Positions 62,258-64,000 of a stretch of 64,000 bases of DNA are shown piece after piece (position 1 is the stretch's first letter; each line of letters begins with the position of its first letter). This DNA is from Candidatus Heimdallarchaeota archaeon. GTDB taxonomy: Archaea > Asgardarchaeota > Heimdallarchaeia > Heimdallarchaeales > Kariarchaeaceae. The stretch lies in assembly GCA_030149205.1 (NCBI GenBank), contig JASBSB010000004.1, forward strand, positions 160,058 to 224,057, read 5' to 3'. A program made the translations under genes and the position numbers. The notes beneath the pieces were generated by a model, which had not been told where the DNA came from, searched no databases, and worked only from the letters and a program-made list of their open reading frames with translations.

Positions 62258-64000
62258 TTAGATGTTTATTGTAAGTGAGTCTCTCACCCCAGCTAATGGA
62301 TAGTTTGGATCTATCTTGAGTATTGATTTTATACCAATCTTTACTAAGTCCTTATACGGGTGCTCTTCTATTGTTGTGACCATTCGGTTCAAAGAGTTTA
62401 TGCTTTCTAGCTCACCCAAAGCCCATAATGCTGAAATTTTAACTTGGATGTTCGGATGAGACAAGAGGTCTCTAATGGTACCTTCAGAAAATTTATAATG
62501 TTTTAACCCTAATCCAATGACCAATCCACAGATTGATCCTTCAGTTAATTTCTCTTCCTTCAATTTATTAAGTAACTCTTCATCTGTGTAGTATTCAAGT
62601 TTGCTTGATAGCAAAATAGAACCCAACTTAACCATCTCATGAGGGTGATTCTCTAATTCCTTATATATTTTTGAAAATTGATCCTGTGAGCGAAAAATCA
62701 CCCACCTAAATGTCTCCTTTCTACCTTTGTATCCTATACCGACTGCATAATCTGAGTCTATCTCTTCCAAGTCCTCAGGAAATACCACTAAAAGAAAAGG
62801 AAGAAAAAGTGGAAGTGTTCGCCAACTAAAATGTGAAATTGCTGCCTGACTTCCAATAATATAAAACATAGAAATCCCGAGTAAATACAAACTTGAAATT
62901 ACCCGTGGCCTCCAGGAGCGGGAGAAAAAATATCCATAGAGTTGAGCTCTTCTCATAAAGAAGAAGGCAAATGAAAATGCTACAGCTGGACCTACAACAA
63001 ATAAAAGTATATAATAAAGAACATTTAATGATGTTAGCTGTTCAATTTGTCTGTATACAGCATAAATGAATAGTAGATATAAATAAAGAAGACCAAAAAT
63101 TAACCCGAACATTCTTGGATTTGAAAACCTGTTTGATTTGACTGTAAGGAGTTTACTTTCCTCTAAATAGTCAAGGTCTGGTTTCACAACCAGAGGGTAA
63201 AGATGATTCAAATTAAAGGTCTCTTCTTTAATAGTTAATTGTATTAACGGATCTGGATCTGGGAAATATTTAAACAGAATTGGTAAGACAAACCTAAGAA
63301 TCACAATTGCAATAATAAATCCGAGAACTAATCCTATTATGGAAGTGGAGACAATGCTTGATGTTGCTGAATTTATTAGGCTGAATATTAATGCAATCAC
63401 AAAGAAGGCAAGGATTATTAAGAATAATGATTTATATTCCCGTCTAATACCAATATATGCTGATTTAAAGAATTCTATGGTATCCTGATACCCCAAAATC
63501 AATGATACAGGAGAAAGTATTAAAAGAGCAATCCCCAGAAAATTCAAAAATGTAAAGGTCTGTGAGGTAAAGAAGGCCCCACTTGAAAGAAATGGAATAT
63601 AGCTATCAACAAATAAGGTTAATAGCTCTTTAGAAACATCTTGGAAGAGTGAATTTGGCTGTAAAAGTGGAACTAAAACCGCAAAAAGTAAAACTGACCA
63701 GAAATTTTTTGTCTTTAAGAGTATAAACCCAGCAATTATTCCATAAGTAAAATTCAATACAAAAACCAAAGAAACTGATCCCCAAGCAGAAGGTGAGAAT
63801 ATTCCCATAATGTTTACAAATGAAATTGCTTGAATTATTGCCACAACCAAAATTGAGACACCTAATCCAAGTTTGTTTATTCTCGAATAATTTAATAATA
63901 CGCCCCTAAGTAATATTTCTACTGCAATATAACTTAATATGAAAGAAATAAAAATTATGATTCGTTCACCTATTAAATTCGTAGCAGGTTTAATCTGAGT
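62258..64000 (-). CDS. CPBP-like membrane protein with HEAT-like C-terminus (5' end outside window)
   Basis: The frame stays open to the last base, so the start lies beyond the window; about 580 residues are visible. The first 100 follow the CPBP (CAAX protease/Rce1-like) pattern: AVEILLRGVLL in place of EExxxR, FVNIM in place of FxxxH, and FTYGIIAGFILLKTKNFWSVLLFAV in the third helix pair. The key histidines and one glutamate are absent, so it is probably not a protease. More membrane helices follow, to about residue 390 of the visible part. The cytosolic C-terminus has HEAT-like repeats (LLSHPNIQVKISALWALGELES). It precedes the ATPase/coiled-coil operon by 84 nt. Confidence 0.65.
   Translation of the reverse strand, partial: TQIKPATNLIGERIIIFISFILSYIAVEILLRGVLLNYSRINKLGLGVSILVVAIIQAISFVNIMGIFSPSAWGSVSLVFVLNFTYGIIAGFILLKTKNFWSVLLFAVLVPLLQPNSLFQDVSKELLTLFVDSYIPFLSSGAFFTSQTFTFLNFLGIALLILSPVSLILGYQDTIEFFKSAYIGIRREYKSLFLIILAFFVIALIFSLINSATSSIVSTSIIGLVLGFIIAIVILRFVLPILFKYFPDPDPLIQLTIKEETFNLNHLYPLVVKPDLDYLEESKLLTVKSNRFSNPRMFGLIFGLLYLYLLFIYAVYRQIEQLTSLNVLYYILLFVVGPAVAFSFAFFFMRRAQLYGYFFSRSWRPRVISSLYLLGISMFYIIGSQAAISHFSWRTLPLFLPFLLVVFPEDLEEIDSDYAVGIGYKGRKETFRWVIFRSQDQFSKIYKELENHPHEMVKLGSILLSSKLEYYTDEELLNKLKEEKLTEGSICGLVIGLGLKHYKFSEGTIRDLLSHPNIQVKISALWALGELESINSLNRMVTTIEEHPYKDLVKIGIKSILKIDPNYPLAGVRDSLTINI

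Noticed and set aside
1..64000. Search for tRNA, rRNA, CRISPR arrays and insertion sequences
   Set aside because: Intergenic gaps are all below 265 nt and contain no recognisable T-arm/acceptor pairs, regularly spaced repeats, inverted-repeat-flanked transposase genes or rRNA segments.

Overview
The window is A+T-rich, densely coded DNA from an archaeon, most likely an Asgard archaeon close to the Heimdall-type lineages. The evidence is direct: a profilin-like protein (36722-37084), a Rab/Ras-like small GTPase (31632-32192), two probable longin/roadblock-type domains (647-1096 and the C-terminus of 48795-49943), a GIFT-domain protein resembling the N-terminus of IFT52 (39626-40711), and a membrane-anchored subtilase laid out like eukaryotic site-1 protease (50675-53698). 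Archaeal housekeeping genes agree with this: archaeal-type riboflavin synthase, type II methionine aminopeptidase, ATP-dependent DNA ligase, a two-subunit 2-oxoacid:ferredoxin oxidoreductase, and TATA boxes centred about 26 nt upstream of many start codons (leaderless transcripts). The lineage call rests on gene content only.

Layout. 1-7.3 kb: 3' end of a winged-helix regulator, small longin-like protein, PHP phosphoesterase, S9 peptidase, unknown CxxC protein, cupin, secreted protein with a possible sorting tail, DMT transporter. 7.3-14.6 kb: Hsp90 (HtpG), CPA2 antiporter, PAP2-type phosphatase, korA-korB. 14.7-21.3 kb: a tight minus-strand operon of a MoxR AAA ATPase and three membrane proteins without DUF58 or vWA partners, preceded by a zinc-ribbon membrane protein. 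21.3-34.1 kb: pgk, HerA/DUF853 ATPase, membrane protein, response regulator, MFS transporter, large helical protein, small GTPase, ribB, XerA-type recombinase. 34.2-41.3 kb: Mrp/NBP35, cystathionine gamma-synthase family enzyme, DUF167, profilin, partner-like protein, DNA ligase, GIFT protein, DUF420 protein. 41.4-48.6 kb: riboflavin genes (ribC, ribH, pyrimidine reductase, plus an amidohydrolase co-transcribed with ribH) interleaved with two ABC-2 exporters, one under a PadR repressor. 48.8-64 kb: 7TM-longin protein, rhomboid protease, S1P-like subtilase, methionine aminopeptidase, then an operon of a STAND-type ATPase, a 436-aa coiled-coil protein and a 1478-aa coiled-coil protein capped by TrmB-like domains; a CPBP-like membrane protein with a HEAT-like tail runs off the right edge.

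Themes. (i) Riboflavin: ribB, ribH, ribC and the archaeal reductase are all present, and the ribH-linked amidohydrolase is a candidate for an unassigned archaeal step. (ii) Membrane proteolysis: S1P-like subtilase and rhomboid are convergent neighbours, and two further proteins look like catalytically dead relatives of S2P and CPBP proteases. (iii) Cytoskeleton and membrane biology: profilin, GTPase, longins, GIFT protein and giant coiled coils.

No gene-free stretch exceeds 300 bases; the longest (22515-22775) holds divergent promoters only. I saw no tRNA, rRNA, CRISPR array or insertion sequence.
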